NCBI RefSeq assembly: GCF_020035535.1
Contig: NZ_CP083351.1
Span: 186,001-250,000 of the forward strand
Length of the DNA: 64,000 bases
DNA from: Ensifer adhaerens
GTDB lineage: Bacteria; Pseudomonadota; Alphaproteobacteria; Rhizobiales; Rhizobiaceae
Reading direction: 5' to 3'
A program made the position numbers and the translations under genes. Of this stretch, positions 1 through 8,758 are shown one piece after another (position 1 is the stretch's first letter; every line of letters begins with the position of its first letter). The notes under the pieces are model-generated. The model saw only the letters and a list, made by a program, of their open reading frames with translations, had not been told where the DNA came from and did no database searches.

Positions 1-1
1 G

Positions 2-493
2 GCCGTGCTGAGGATGAGTTGTATCTACGGGCCGAGGCAGTGTGGAACAGAAGATCAGGGATGGGTAGCCCATTTCCTGAACTGCGCAATGGCAGGCAAG
101 AAAATTTGCATCTATGGCGACGGAAAGCAGGTGCGCGATGTCCTGCATGTAGAGGACGCGATTGCTGCCTACAAGAAGTTGCTGGGCGACATCGATGTCC
201 TCAGCGGCCGTGCATTCAATCTAGGTGGTGGTCCAGCCAACGCGGTAAGCATCGCGGAGATCATCGCCGAGATTGAAAGACTTCCCGGCTGCAAACTCAC
301 GACCACCAACGCTGACTGGCGTGCTGGAGATCAGTTGTACTTCGTCGCCGATACGACCGCCCTGGCCAAAGCAACGGGATGGACGCCGCAGATTGGGTGG
401 CGGCAGGGCTTGCGCGATCTTCACGCCTGGCTCCTTCAGGAAGGGCCAGCCAAAGAAGAGCGTCACGTCCAGCCAAGGAGTATCTCTGCATGA
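2..493 (+). CDS. NAD-dependent sugar epimerase/dehydratase, C-terminal part (5' end outside window)
   Basis: The reading frame is already open at the window edge, so only the C-terminal part (about 160 residues) is present. It carries the extended-SDR sugar-nucleotide pattern: an IYGPRQ segment, IYGDGKQVRDVLHVEDA (the substrate-side loop of CDP-paratose or UDP-sugar epimerases) and an FNLGGG turn. The Rossmann GxxGxxG and the YxxxK pair must lie upstream of the window. It should convert a nucleotide-sugar for the glycosyltransferases that follow. Its TGA overlaps the next ATG as ATGA, so the genes are translationally coupled. CDP-tyvelose or CDP-paratose 2-epimerase is the closest guess; the substrate is not determinable. 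Confidence 0.8.
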   Translation, partial: AVLRMSCIYGPRQCGTEDQGWVAHFLNCAMAGKKICIYGDGKQVRDVLHVEDAIAAYKKLLGDIDVLSGRAFNLGGGPANAVSIAEIIAEIERLPGCKLTTTNADWRAGDQLYFVADTTALAKATGWTPQIGWRQGLRDLHAWLLQEGPAKEERHVQPRSISA

Positions 494-1647
494 GTGGCTT
501 GGTGACGGTGGCAATGGAGACCGACGCACGTCGAAGGCTGCCTCAAAACTTGCCCAGCCGGGTCCTGATGACTGTCGATGCTGTCGGGGGCGTATGGCGG
601 TACGCAATGGACTTGGCTTCCGCCGCGCAAAGTATGGGGATAGAGGTGATCTTTGCCGGGTTCGGCCCGCCGCCATCGGTGGAGCAAGCTGACGAAGCCA
701 GGCGGATCGGGACGCTCGAATGGGTTCCCGCCCCCCTCGACTGGACTGCGACCGCCGAGCAGGAGCTTACTCTCGTACCATGGCTTCTTGAAAAGCTGGT
801 GACGCAGCACTCCGTCGACCTGCTTCACGTAAATTTGCCTTCCCAAGCCGTCGGAATCCACGAGGATATACCAGTCGTGGCGGTCTCCCACTCCTGTGTG
901 GCGACCTGGTTCCAATCTGTCCGTGGGACGCCACCTTCACCGGATTGGTTCTGGCACAAGCGGCTCAATAGTGAGGGGTTTAAACGAGCGAACGTGGTGC
1001 TTTCCCCGAGCGCCAGCCACGCGGCGTCACTGGTGCGTTGCTATGGCGCCATCGAGCGGATTGTCGTCGTGCATAACGCCACCCGGTGCTCATGCCGCAA
1101 TCCGCAGAAGCAACATTTCGTTTTTGCCGCGGCCCGATGGTGGGATGACGGCAAAAATGGAGCCGTTCTCGACGCCGCTGCCGGGCGGATTGTTTGGCCC
1201 CTGATCATGGCAGGCGCTTGCACCGGTCCTGACGGGCAGGGGATAACGTTTGATCATGCAAATAGTCCAGGCGAGCTCAGCCACCCGGAGGTGACCAAGC
1301 TCATGTCTCGCGCGTCGATCGTGGTCTCCCCCTCGATTTACGAACCGTTCGGTCTGGTTGCTCTTGAGGCCGCGCGAGTGGGGGCGGCACTCGTTCTGGC
1401 CGACATCCCGTCCTATCGAGAACTTTGGGACGGAGTTGCTGTTTTTGCGAATCCGCATGATCCGGCAGCTTTTGCTGATGCCGTCAATGCGTTCATCGTA
1501 GACCCGTCCCGTACGATAGATTTTGCTCGCAGGGCACAGATCCGCTCCACAGATTTCACCATCGAAGCCCAGCGCGACGGCGTGTTGAACGCTTACCGCC
1601 AAGCTATGCGCCCCTTCGTGCAACCGCAACTGGTGGGTGAAAGATGA
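490..1647 (+). CDS. Glycosyltransferase, GT4-like (GT-B fold)
   Basis: The start is the ATG at 490, inside the upstream stop (ATGA overlap); the frame is open further upstream but would overlap the epimerase. The protein has 385 residues. The N-terminal part has the MTVDAVGGVWRYAMDLA donor-fold start typical of GT4 enzymes. The C-terminal half has the nucleotide-sugar binding segment EPFGLVALEAARVGA (E-x7-E motif). It probably adds a sugar to a cytoplasmic or membrane-linked acceptor. It ends in another ATGA overlap with the next glycosyltransferase. Acceptor and sugar are unknown. Confidence 0.85.
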   Translation: MSGLVTVAMETDARRRLPQNLPSRVLMTVDAVGGVWRYAMDLASAAQSMGIEVIFAGFGPPPSVEQADEARRIGTLEWVPAPLDWTATAEQELTLVPWLLEKLVTQHSVDLLHVNLPSQAVGIHEDIPVVAVSHSCVATWFQSVRGTPPSPDWFWHKRLNSEGFKRANVVLSPSASHAASLVRCYGAIERIVVVHNATRCSCRNPQKQHFVFAAARWWDDGKNGAVLDAAAGRIVWPLIMAGACTGPDGQGITFDHANSPGELSHPEVTKLMSRASIVVSPSIYEPFGLVALEAARVGAALVLADIPSYRELWDGVAVFANPHDPAAFADAVNAFIVDPSRTIDFARRAQIRSTDFTIEAQRDGVLNAYRQAMRPFVQPQLVGER

Positions 1648-2774
1648 ATTTCCTGTTCTACACGCACTCCCTCATCTCTGATTGGAATCACGGAAACGCC
1701 CACTTCCTGCGGGGCATCATGCGTGAATTGTTGCGATGCGGCCACGGTGCCTTTGCGCTCGAACCCAGCCATTCTTGGAGTCGGCGCAATTTGATCGCTG
1801 ACCAGGGCATCGGGCCGATTGCCGCGTTCCGCGCAGCTTTTCCGGATCTGTCGGTAGACATCTACGAACCGGGTTTCGACCACGAAGCCGCGGTTGCCGC
1901 GGCAGACGTGGTAATCGTACACGAGTGGACAGAACCGGAGCTCATCTCACACCTCGGTCGGCTTCGGCACGGGTCCAGATCGTTCACTCTGGCTTTTCAC
2001 GATACGCATCATCGTGCGGTCTCAACCGAGGGCGAGATCGCACGCCTTGATCTGTCAAACTTCGATTTTATCCTGGCTTTCGGCGAAGCTTTGCGCGAAC
2101 GCTATTTAAGTGCGGGCTGGGGGAGCCACGTGTTCACGTGGCACGAGGCTGCCGACACCGCCCTTTTCCATCCCCTTGCGCACGTCGAGAAACAAGGAGA
2201 TCTCGTCTGGGTCGGAAACTGGGGCGATGACGAGCGCAGTGCGGAAATCATATCCTTTCTCGTGGAGCCTGCGCGTGCGCTGAAACTGCGCACGAACGTA
2301 CGTGGTGTCAGATACCCGCAAGAGGCTCTTGCGACGTTACGCCAGGCGGGCGTTTCCTACGGCGGATGGCTTGCTAATGCGGCGGTGCCCCAGGTCCTGG
2401 CCGAGCACCGCATGACAGTGCACATCCCCAGACGTCCCTACACGAAAGTGTTGCCGGGCATACCGACTATTCGAGTTTTTGAGGCTCTTGCCTGCGGCAT
2501 TCCACTTGTATCTGCCCCTTGGAATGATGTCGAAGGCCTCTTTCGCCCAGGCAAGGATTTCGTGTTCGCGCACAACAGCGCACAGATGACCCGTCTCCTG
2601 AAACAGATCCTTTGTGAACCGGCCTTTGCTGAGGAGATGGCAAGCAACGGCCTTCAAACGATCCGCAGCCGTCATACGTGCGGGCATCGTGTCGGCGAGC
2701 TTCTCGAGGTCGTTGCCGGCTATCGCAATATATCACTCAACTCACAATTCACTCAGTCAGAGGTCACATCATGA
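1644..2774 (+). CDS. CgeB-like glycosyltransferase (1 of 3)
   Basis: 376 residues. The C-terminal block IPTIRVFEALACGIPLVSAP, followed by EGLFRPGKDF, is the Glyco_trans_1_2 (CgeB-like) signature: an acidic residue in RVFEA, then a loop that marks acquisition of a donor sugar. The N-terminal part begins MNFLFYTHSL and contains an HEWTEPEL segment consistent with a GT-B N-lobe. No signal peptide or membrane helix is evident, so the protein is likely cytosolic. It is coupled at both ends by ATGA overlaps. Sequence divergence from the next two CgeB-like proteins suggests different linkages. Confidence 0.8.
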   Translation: MNFLFYTHSLISDWNHGNAHFLRGIMRELLRCGHGAFALEPSHSWSRRNLIADQGIGPIAAFRAAFPDLSVDIYEPGFDHEAAVAAADVVIVHEWTEPELISHLGRLRHGSRSFTLAFHDTHHRAVSTEGEIARLDLSNFDFILAFGEALRERYLSAGWGSHVFTWHEAADTALFHPLAHVEKQGDLVWVGNWGDDERSAEIISFLVEPARALKLRTNVRGVRYPQEALATLRQAGVSYGGWLANAAVPQVLAEHRMTVHIPRRPYTKVLPGIPTIRVFEALACGIPLVSAPWNDVEGLFRPGKDFVFAHNSAQMTRLLKQILCEPAFAEEMASNGLQTIRSRHTCGHRVGELLEVVAGYRNISLNSQFTQSEVTS

Positions 2775-3859
2775 AAGTGGCGTTCTATGGATCCAGCCTC
2801 CTTTCGGCCTATTGGAATGGGGCAGCGACCTACTACCGCGGACTGCTGCGAGCGCTCGCGCGACGCGGCTATGAGATCACGTTCTACGAACCCGACGTCT
2901 ACGATCGGCAGAGGCATCGTGACATCGACCCACCTGACTGGTGCAAGGTCGTCGTTTATGAGGCAACGGTGGGCGCGGTTCAGCGGGTCGCGGGCGAAGC
3001 GGCCCTCGCCGACATTGTCGTCAAGGCCAGTGGCGTCGGATTTGAAGACCATCGACTGCTTCGCGAAGTGCTGAAGGCAGCGCGCCCTGAGGCCTTGGTG
3101 ATCTTCTGGGACGTCGATGCGCCCGCCACATTGGCTGAAATGAGATCGTCTGACGAGCATCCGCTTCGGTGCGACCTTGAACGGCTCGATCTGGTGTTGA
3201 CCTACGGTGGAGGCGAACCGGTCGTCAAAGCATATCGCGAGCTGGGCGCTGTGGAATGTGTTCCGATCTACAACGCTGTCGATCCCGAAACCCACCACCC
3301 CGTACCGCCTGAAGCACGATATTCCGCTCATCTGGCCTTCCTCGGGAACCGCTTGCCGGACCGTGAAGCCCGCATGGAAATGTTCTTCCTCTATCCGGCC
3401 TATCGCTCTTTGGATCGACGGTTCGTCTTGGGCGGAGCAGGTTGGCACGACAAGCCTCTGCCAGCCAACGTCATCTATCTCGACCACGTGCCAACGGCCG
3501 AACACAATGCTTTCAACGTCAGCGCCAATGCCGTTCTAAATATCTCGCGTGCCAGCATGGCCGAAACCGGGTTTTCCCCGGCAACACGCGTCTTCGAGGT
3601 GGCTGGGGCTGGCGGGTGTCTCATAACCGATGACTGGAAAGGAATAGAGTTGTTCCTCAAGCCAGGCCAGGAAGTTCTGGTCGCCAGAGACGGCCAGGAC
3701 GTTCTGGAACTGACAAAGGATCTGACGCCCGCCCGCAGCCGCGAAATTGGCGAGCGCGCGCTCCAGCGCGTTTTGAGGGACCATACCTACGCGCAGCGTG
3801 CCTGTGAGCTCGACCGCCTTCTTCGCCAGTCAACTGACCGAGCTGAGGCAGTCGTATGA
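2771..3859 (+). CDS. CgeB-like glycosyltransferase (2 of 3)
   Basis: The ATG at 2771 is chosen because it overlaps the upstream stop (ATGA) and begins the clean MKVAFYGSSLLSAYWNG fold start; the frame is open 93 bases further upstream. 362 residues. The N-lobe contains VIFWDVDAPATLAEM, shared in pattern with the next gene (CFYDIDTPVTLAKL), so the two are related paralogues. The C-terminal signature is FSPATRVFEVAGAGGCLITD, followed by GIELFLKPGQEVLVA. A cytosolic glycosyltransferase of the spore-maturation CgeB type is likely. Substrates are unknown. Confidence 0.8.
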   Translation: MKVAFYGSSLLSAYWNGAATYYRGLLRALARRGYEITFYEPDVYDRQRHRDIDPPDWCKVVVYEATVGAVQRVAGEAALADIVVKASGVGFEDHRLLREVLKAARPEALVIFWDVDAPATLAEMRSSDEHPLRCDLERLDLVLTYGGGEPVVKAYRELGAVECVPIYNAVDPETHHPVPPEARYSAHLAFLGNRLPDREARMEMFFLYPAYRSLDRRFVLGGAGWHDKPLPANVIYLDHVPTAEHNAFNVSANAVLNISRASMAETGFSPATRVFEVAGAGGCLITDDWKGIELFLKPGQEVLVARDGQDVLELTKDLTPARSREIGERALQRVLRDHTYAQRACELDRLLRQSTDRAEAVV

Positions 3860-4977
3860 CACAGACAGGGAAGATCATTGTTCTAGGCCTTTCGCTCTCG
3901 TCTTCATGGGGAAATGGTCATGCCACAACGTTTCGTGCCCTGCTGCGCGGCGTAAAGGACGCCGGCAGCTATCATGTCCAGTTTCTCGAAAGGGATGTTC
4001 CTTGGTATGGGCGTCAAAGAGATCTGCTGGTCCCGGATTTCTGTGATCTGGATTTCTATTCGAGCCTTGGCGAGTTGATGGATCGGTATTCCCACCAATT
4101 CATCGAGGCAGACGCGATCGTCATCGGTTCCTACGTGCCTGACGGGGTAAAAGTGATCGACGCCATCTGCGCGCTCCAACCCTGTCGGTTGTGTTTCTAT
4201 GACATCGATACACCTGTGACCCTTGCGAAGCTTGACCGGGGAGATGAGGAATATATCGCCCGCCGACAGATCCCGTGTTTTGACGTCTACTTCTCCTTTA
4301 CTGGCGGGCGGACGCTCGTACGCCTTTCGGACGAATTCGGCGCGAAGCGGCCTCAGGCGCTTTATTGTGCTGTCGATCTCGATCTTTACCGAAATACCAG
4401 CGAACGCCAGGAATGGGATCTTGGCTATCTTGGTACCTATAGCGGCGACAGGCAGCCGACGTTGCAAAAGCTCCTGATCGAGCCCGCGCGCAAATTGCCT
4501 GACCGGCGCTTCGTCATCGCTGGGCCGGGCTATCCAGATCCCGGCGCGTGGCCCTCTAATGTCGAGCACATCGAGCATTTGCCTCCCTCTGCGCACGCAA
4601 GTTTCTATAGCCGACAGAGGTTCACTTTAAACGTAACCCGCAGCGACATGGTGCAGGCGGGGTGGTCGCCAAGCGTCCGTCTCTTTGAGGCCGCCGCCTG
4701 TCGCACGCCCCTGATTACCGATTGGTGGGACGGAATTGACAGTCTTTTCCCCCCAAATGAAGCCATCGTGATCGCAAGAACCTGCAGCGATGTCATTACG
4801 ACACTGACGAGCACCAACGAGACGGAGCGGCAGGCCATCTCAGATCTTGCATACCGTTGTGTCGAAAACGACCACAGCGGTCATGCACGGGCAAGAACGT
4901 TCATTGAGGCGATCGAAAGCATCGAGCCACGGGGCAGTCTCGCACCCAAGCATCTGGGGCAACACCTCCCGATCTGA
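3856..4977 (+). CDS. CgeB-like glycosyltransferase (3 of 3)
   Basis: 373 residues, starting in an ATGA overlap with the previous stop. It starts GKIIVLGLSLSSSWGNGHA and carries YDIDTPVTLAKLDRGDEEYI in the N-lobe. The C-lobe has WSPSVRLFEAAACRTPLITD, then GIDSLFPPNEAIVIA, the same donor-site block as its neighbour. The paired paralogues may act in sequence on one glycan. No transmembrane segment is visible. A 20-base gap with an AAGGAGAATAG ribosome site separates it from the epimerase that follows. Confidence 0.8.
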   Translation: MTQTGKIIVLGLSLSSSWGNGHATTFRALLRGVKDAGSYHVQFLERDVPWYGRQRDLLVPDFCDLDFYSSLGELMDRYSHQFIEADAIVIGSYVPDGVKVIDAICALQPCRLCFYDIDTPVTLAKLDRGDEEYIARRQIPCFDVYFSFTGGRTLVRLSDEFGAKRPQALYCAVDLDLYRNTSERQEWDLGYLGTYSGDRQPTLQKLLIEPARKLPDRRFVIAGPGYPDPGAWPSNVEHIEHLPPSAHASFYSRQRFTLNVTRSDMVQAGWSPSVRLFEAAACRTPLITDWWDGIDSLFPPNEAIVIARTCSDVITTLTSTNETERQAISDLAYRCVENDHSGHARARTFIEAIESIEPRGSLAPKHLGQHLPI

Positions 4978-4997
4978 CGTCACAAGGAGAATAGCCG

Positions 4998-6038
4998 ATG
5001 GCACGGATAAATATCGCAGACAAGAGAAAGGTCGCCCTCGTCGCTGGCGGCGCCGGTTTTATCGGATCTCACCTCTGCTCGGAGCTCCTCACGGCCGGCA
5101 GTCGGGTGATCTGTGTCGACAGCTACCTCACGGGTTCTCGCGCAAATCTCGGTGATTTGTTGGAAGATCCTCTTTTTTCGGCTGTCGAGCACGATGTTTG
5201 TGATGAACTCAGTTTCGAAGAGCGGATCGATTGTGTCTACAATCTTGCCTGCCCTGCGTCTCCCCCATCTTATCAGGCCGATCCCATTCACACCTTGATG
5301 ACGAGCGTCACTGGGACTGCGAATCTGCTACGGCTTGCCGAACGAGATGGTGCGGTCTTTCTGCAGGCTTCGACGAGTGAAATCTACGGTGATCCAGAAG
5401 AGCATCCGCAGGGTGAGGACTATTGGGGACACGTCAATTGCACGGGGCCTCGTGCCTGCTATGATGAAGGAAAGCGCGCGGCCGAGACACTGTGTTTTGA
5501 CACTTTGAGGGCAGGCAACGTCGATGCGCGCGTTGCCCGCATCTTCAATACTTATGGTCCGCACATGCAGCCGAGTGATGGGCGCATCATCTCAAACTTC
5601 ATTGTCCAGGCGTTGAGGAATGAACCGCTCACTATCTATGGCAGCGGCCTACAGACGCGTTCCTTCTGCTACGTGTCTGATCTCGTTGACGGGCTCTTAC
5701 GTTTGTCGCAGCGCCAAACGAATCCTCTCGGACCGGTTAATCTGGGAAACCCGCAGGAATTCACGGTGGTTAAGTTGGCTGAAATGGTCTTATCCATGGT
5801 TCGTACAAAGTCATATGTTGTGCATGAAGCCCTGCCTGAAGACGACCCGCAGAGGCGCCGACCTAATATAGCGCGCGCCCGGGAACTGCTCGGCTGGGAG
5901 CCGAAAGTGGCTCTTGAGGAGGGCTTGTCACAGACAATCGAATGGTTCCAAGGGGAATTAGCCTCGGCGCGACTGAGGAGGCGACCGGGCAGCGCGCGAC
6001 CTCAGGCCCAGGTTGCCGCCCTGCGGCAGGATTACTGA
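4998..6038 (+). CDS. Extended-SDR sugar dehydratase/decarboxylase, UXS-like
   Basis: 346 residues. The Rossmann motif GGAGFIGSHL lies at residues 17-26, CPASPPSYQADPIHT at 85-99, a TSEIYGDPEEHPQ catalytic-loop segment at about 126-138, and the catalytic YDEGK (Y155, K159). Late in the protein NTYGP-HMQPSDGRIISNF and TIYGSGLQTRSFCYV follow. This arrangement matches UDP-glucuronate decarboxylase (UDP-xylose synthase) and close dTDP-glucose dehydratase relatives. It would supply an activated sugar, possibly a pentose, to the upstream glycosyltransferases. The exact substrate is inferred. Confidence 0.82.
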   Translation: MARINIADKRKVALVAGGAGFIGSHLCSELLTAGSRVICVDSYLTGSRANLGDLLEDPLFSAVEHDVCDELSFEERIDCVYNLACPASPPSYQADPIHTLMTSVTGTANLLRLAERDGAVFLQASTSEIYGDPEEHPQGEDYWGHVNCTGPRACYDEGKRAAETLCFDTLRAGNVDARVARIFNTYGPHMQPSDGRIISNFIVQALRNEPLTIYGSGLQTRSFCYVSDLVDGLLRLSQRQTNPLGPVNLGNPQEFTVVKLAEMVLSMVRTKSYVVHEALPEDDPQRRRPNIARARELLGWEPKVALEEGLSQTIEWFQGELASARLRRRPGSARPQAQVAALRQDY

Positions 6039-6040
6039 CC

Positions 6041-6793
6041 ATGAGAGAACAAGCAGACCTGAAGGCGCAGATCCATGCTCTCGGCCCCTGGTTCCATAAT
6101 ATGCGGATCGATGGGGTGGAGACGGCTCCCGACCACTTTCTGGGTGACTACCCGGCTGTAAAATGGAAAAAGTTCAAACATGTGCTCCCTGATGATCTGA
6201 CAGGTCGCAGCGTTCTCGATATCGGCTGCAACGCGGGTTACTACGCACATGAAATGAAGCGCCGCAATGCCGACCGCGTGGTGGCCATCGATTCAGATCC
6301 CCGCTACTTGCGGCAAGCTGAGTTCGCGGCGAAACAGATGGACGTGAAGATCGAGTTCAGGCACATGTCGGTCTATCAAATTGCTGAATTGCGCCAGAAG
6401 TTTGATCTCGTCCTTTTCATGGGAGTACTTTATCACCTTCGACATCCGCTGCTCGCCCTGGACCTCATCCACCAGCATGTCGTTGGCCACCAGATGCTAT
6501 TTCAATGCATGCAACGTGGGTCGAACATGGTGACGCCACTCGAGGCCGACTATCGGTTTGAGGAATGGAAAATTTTCGAGGAGCCTGGCTGTCCGAAGCT
6601 GTTTTTCATTGAAAGGCGTTTCGCCGAAGATCCGACGAATTGGTTCATTCCAAACCGAGCGGGTGTTGAGGCAATGTTGCGCGCGTCGGGCTTTGTCATC
6701 GAGGCTCATCCCGAGCGAGAGGTCTATCTCGTGAGAAAGGGAGATATGCCCATGATCGATCCTGTACCGTTCGCCCCCGCAGCGGCCAGGTGA
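6041..6793 (+). CDS. SAM-dependent methyltransferase, glycan-operon type
   Basis: The ATG at 6041, two bases after the previous stop, gives 250 residues; a longer in-frame start would overlap the upstream gene. The SAM-binding motif VLDIGCNAGYYAHEMKRR is followed by VVAIDSD and LVLFMGVLYHLRHPL, a layout close to CmoB and to the methyltransferases often found in glycosyltransferase clusters (TIGR04290-like, from memory). It probably O-methylates a sugar. It ends the operon; no terminator hairpin with a T-run was seen downstream. Confidence 0.75.
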   Translation: MREQADLKAQIHALGPWFHNMRIDGVETAPDHFLGDYPAVKWKKFKHVLPDDLTGRSVLDIGCNAGYYAHEMKRRNADRVVAIDSDPRYLRQAEFAAKQMDVKIEFRHMSVYQIAELRQKFDLVLFMGVLYHLRHPLLALDLIHQHVVGHQMLFQCMQRGSNMVTPLEADYRFEEWKIFEEPGCPKLFFIERRFAEDPTNWFIPNRAGVEAMLRASGFVIEAHPEREVYLVRKGDMPMIDPVPFAPAAAR

Positions 6794-7240
6794 TCGGCGT
6801 CTTATCTAGCCTGTGACACGGTTGTTAGGCGACAGGAACACAGATCGATAAAAGACCTCACCAACAAGGAACGCGAAGACCTATTTGCTGATATCGCCCA
6901 TGTCCTCGAGGACACCTCCGACGAGGCCTGTGAAGGTAACCCGCACCCTCCGCGGTTTCAGTCAACATCTCTCAGGCGGTGCGCGCAAACGCCAGCGAAC
7001 TGGCATGCAATCGCGCGCAAGATGCCGAACGCATGCTTCAGTAGGCGAGGGCTGTCATCCCCCAATTTCACGCAGGTCGTCCTTATCGAATGATAGGCTA
7101 CGCCATCCCTTGGCCGCCGGCCTTTGGTAAGGGACGATGATTGCCAGTGAGTATTAGTACAACCGTGACCGATGGCCGTGGTAAGGCAGAGCGCCGAGGC
7201 AAAAACTCGCAATAATCTACGACAAGAAAATTTAACGCCC
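6794..7240. other. Intergenic region with a possible coding remnant
   Basis: No complete gene was found. In the frame of the preceding methyltransferase, directly after its stop, the + strand reads for about 55 codons without interruption, with a coding-like acidic stretch (KDLTNKEREDLFADIAHVLE, near 6850-6910) and no start codon. It may be the tail of a lost gene. I do not recognise it. Confidence 0.3.
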
Positions 7241-7246
7241 ACGGCT

Positions 7247-7274
7247 CTTGAAACTACCAAATCGCAAACCACAT
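7247..7274 (+). promoter_or_regulatory. RpoH-type heat-shock promoter of the first Hsp20 gene
   Basis: CTTGAAA at 7247-7253 and CCACAT at 7269-7274, 15 bases apart, fit the alphaproteobacterial sigma-32 pattern (CTTGAA, then CCATNT-like). The second Hsp20 cassette has the same arrangement at 56572-56600. Transcription start was not determined. Confidence 0.5.
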
Positions 7275-7282
7275 CGATCGTC

Positions 7283-7364
7283 GCCAGTCGCCGCAAGGGC
7301 TGGCTTTGCTGGAGGCGTCGTCTTCGGCGCCTTCATAATCCATGTTGCTTCAAGGAGGATATGG
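7283..7364 (+). promoter_or_regulatory. ROSE-like RNA thermometer in the Hsp20 leader
   Basis: The leader folds by eye into three stems. GCCAG (7283-7287) pairs with CTGGC (7300-7304). GGCG (7313-7316) pairs with CGCC near 7328. A last hairpin closed by CCAU/AUGG puts UUGCU opposite the AAGGAGGA ribosome site. UYGCU facing the Shine-Dalgarno is the ROSE hallmark in rhizobial small heat-shock genes. The second cassette (56611-56693) keeps the stems with paired changes, GGCG/CGCC becoming AGCG/CGCT. Confidence 0.7.
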
Positions 7365-7366
7365 TT

Positions 7367-7843
7367 ATGGCAACATCGTACGATTATGCACCGCTGTTCC
7401 GCTCCAGCGTCGGGTTCGACAGGATTTTCAATCTGCTTGAGAATGCCCATCGCGGCCGCACGATCAGTGACTGGCCGCCTTACGACATCGTAAAGACGGG
7501 CGATGACAGCTATCGCATCTCGATCGCGGTCGCAGGCTTCACCTCGGAAGAGCTCGAAATCACATTTCAATCCAATCTCCTAACCGTCACCGGAAAGAAG
7601 CAGGAACCGGCTTTGGACGGCTATTTGCACCGCGGCATTGCCGGGCGACCGTTCGAGCATCGCTTTGAGCTTGCCGATCACGTCAAGGTTCATGCTGCTG
7701 ACCTGAGCAACGGTCTTTTGAAAATCGAACTCGTGCGCGAGGTTCCGGAGGAGATGAAGCCGCGGAAAATTACCATCCAGAGCTTGACCCCTGCGCCAGG
7801 CGTGGATGCTGCGCCCCAAATCGACGAGCGGAAAGCAGGATAA
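7367..7843 (+). CDS. Small heat-shock protein Hsp20 (alpha-crystallin type), cassette copy 1
   Basis: 158 residues; an ATP-independent holdase that binds unfolding proteins in the cytosol. The alpha-crystallin domain spans roughly 35-135 and includes DSYRISIAVAGF, ITFQSNLLTVTGKK and the late GLLKIELVREVPEEMKP. The N-terminus (YDYAPLFRSSVGFDR) is typical of the rhizobial IbpA/HspA class. ATG 7367 is preferred over ATG 7361 because it lies 8 bases from AGGAGG. It is preceded by an RpoH-like promoter and a ROSE-like leader and followed by a DUF982 gene. The same arrangement recurs at 56694. Confidence 0.93.
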   Translation: MATSYDYAPLFRSSVGFDRIFNLLENAHRGRTISDWPPYDIVKTGDDSYRISIAVAGFTSEELEITFQSNLLTVTGKKQEPALDGYLHRGIAGRPFEHRFELADHVKVHAADLSNGLLKIELVREVPEEMKPRKITIQSLTPAPGVDAAPQIDERKAG

Positions 7844-7858
7844 AGGTCGCTGTGAGAA

Positions 7859-7882
7859 GGGGGCCTTTGCCGATGGGCCCCC
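7859..7882 (+). promoter_or_regulatory. Intercistronic hairpin between Hsp20 and DUF982
   Basis: GGGGGCC and GGGCCCCC form a GC-rich stem with a short loop. There is no T-run, so it is more likely an RNA-stabilising or attenuating stem than a full terminator. A different 9-bp stem sits in the same place in the second cassette. Confidence 0.5.
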
Positions 7883-7915
7883 AACGGCATTTTGGGTTGG
7901 AAAGGAGACACACGA

Positions 7916-8211
7916 ATGAAACCCGATATGTTCAAAACCCCCGTGACCATCTTCGTCGGACTTGGATTTCCCACCGATGTCTGTTGCGTGATGGAAGCTT
8001 ACCGGCACCTGGTTGAATGGCCAGCCTCGAACCGGGATGCGTTGCACCGCGCGGCGCTCAATGCCTGTGGCGCCGCGCTGCGCGGCGAGATCGAAGCGGA
8101 AACAGCTGATTGTTTGCAGCCTTTGCGCAAAAGCACGATCTGCTTGCGCCAGAGGCCTTTGTGCCAGCGGCAATAAGGTCAAGGCGCGACCGGGATCCGC
8201 GCGTCAGATGA
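7916..8211 (+). pseudogene. DUF982 family protein, frameshifted
   Basis: The frame from ATG 7916 reads MKPDMFKTPVTIFVGLGFP, VMEAYRHLVEWPASNRDALH and ACGAALRGEIEAETAD, matching the intact DUF982 protein at 57240. After about 8110 it turns into a Cys/Arg/Gln-rich tail that stops at 8176. In the third frame from 8110 the expected ending is found (LFAAFAQKHDLLAPEAFVPA), running to the TGA at 8209-8211. Comparison with the 57240 copy (ETVRGLFVAFAEKH) indicates one missing base near 8110. DUF982 is a small rhizobial family of unknown function, often near heat-shock genes. Confidence 0.8.
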
Positions 8212-8222
8212 GGTGAGCGGGG

Positions 8223-8498
8223 ATGAAACACATCTTCGAACGCACCATCAGAGCGATGGCTGGCGGCCCTGCCGTTCTCATGCCTGCAGCCTCGGGGATC
8301 AATCGGCCGATTGACGTTGTTCAACTCGCCGGCCTCCCGGTCGATGACAAGAGGGCCATCCTTGCGTCCTGGGCGTCGGATTACCATGCTGTGCGGTCAC
8401 GCCCGTCTATGCGTTGGATACCAGGAACGCCAAACCCAGTTGCAATTGCCGAAATCAAAGCAGCGCTCGTGGAGCTTGACCGGCGCTATGACATATAG
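8223..8498 (+). CDS. Conserved hypothetical rhizobial protein
   Basis: 91 residues with a GGTGAGCGGGG ribosome site just before the ATG. The segments RPIDVVQLAGLPVDDKRAIL and ASWASDYHAV, then PGTPNPVAIAEIKAALVELD, look like a genuine soluble helical protein. Similar small proteins occur beside small heat-shock genes in rhizobia (from memory). It follows the broken DUF982 gene by 11 bases, so it belongs to the same stress cassette. No function is known. Confidence 0.6.
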   Translation: MKHIFERTIRAMAGGPAVLMPAASGINRPIDVVQLAGLPVDDKRAILASWASDYHAVRSRPSMRWIPGTPNPVAIAEIKAALVELDRRYDI

Positions 8499-8758
8499 AG
8501 CTTCGGCCGCGATTGGACCCAGCGTTGCGAAGGAGCGTTGTTTAGGTTCTTCGCACGCTGATCACAATCGGTACAGGCGAGATTAAGCGGCAATTCTTAT
8601 CCGCCCTCGTGAGACGGCACAGCGCGGTGGCCGGGAACATCAGCTCGAAGCGCGGGGACCGGAAGTGATTGTCGCGGATTCTACCGTCGGTGACCATGCA
8701 TCTTCAACTGGGTCATCAACCCTAGTGGGTGGGCCGGACGACCGGCGCGCCAAGCTGG

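Noticed and set aside
2753..3505. 250-residue frame on the minus strand
   Set aside because: Antisense shadow of the CgeB-like glycosyltransferase; no motif and no ribosome site.
3904..4596. 230-residue frame on the minus strand
   Set aside because: Shadow of the third CgeB-like gene.
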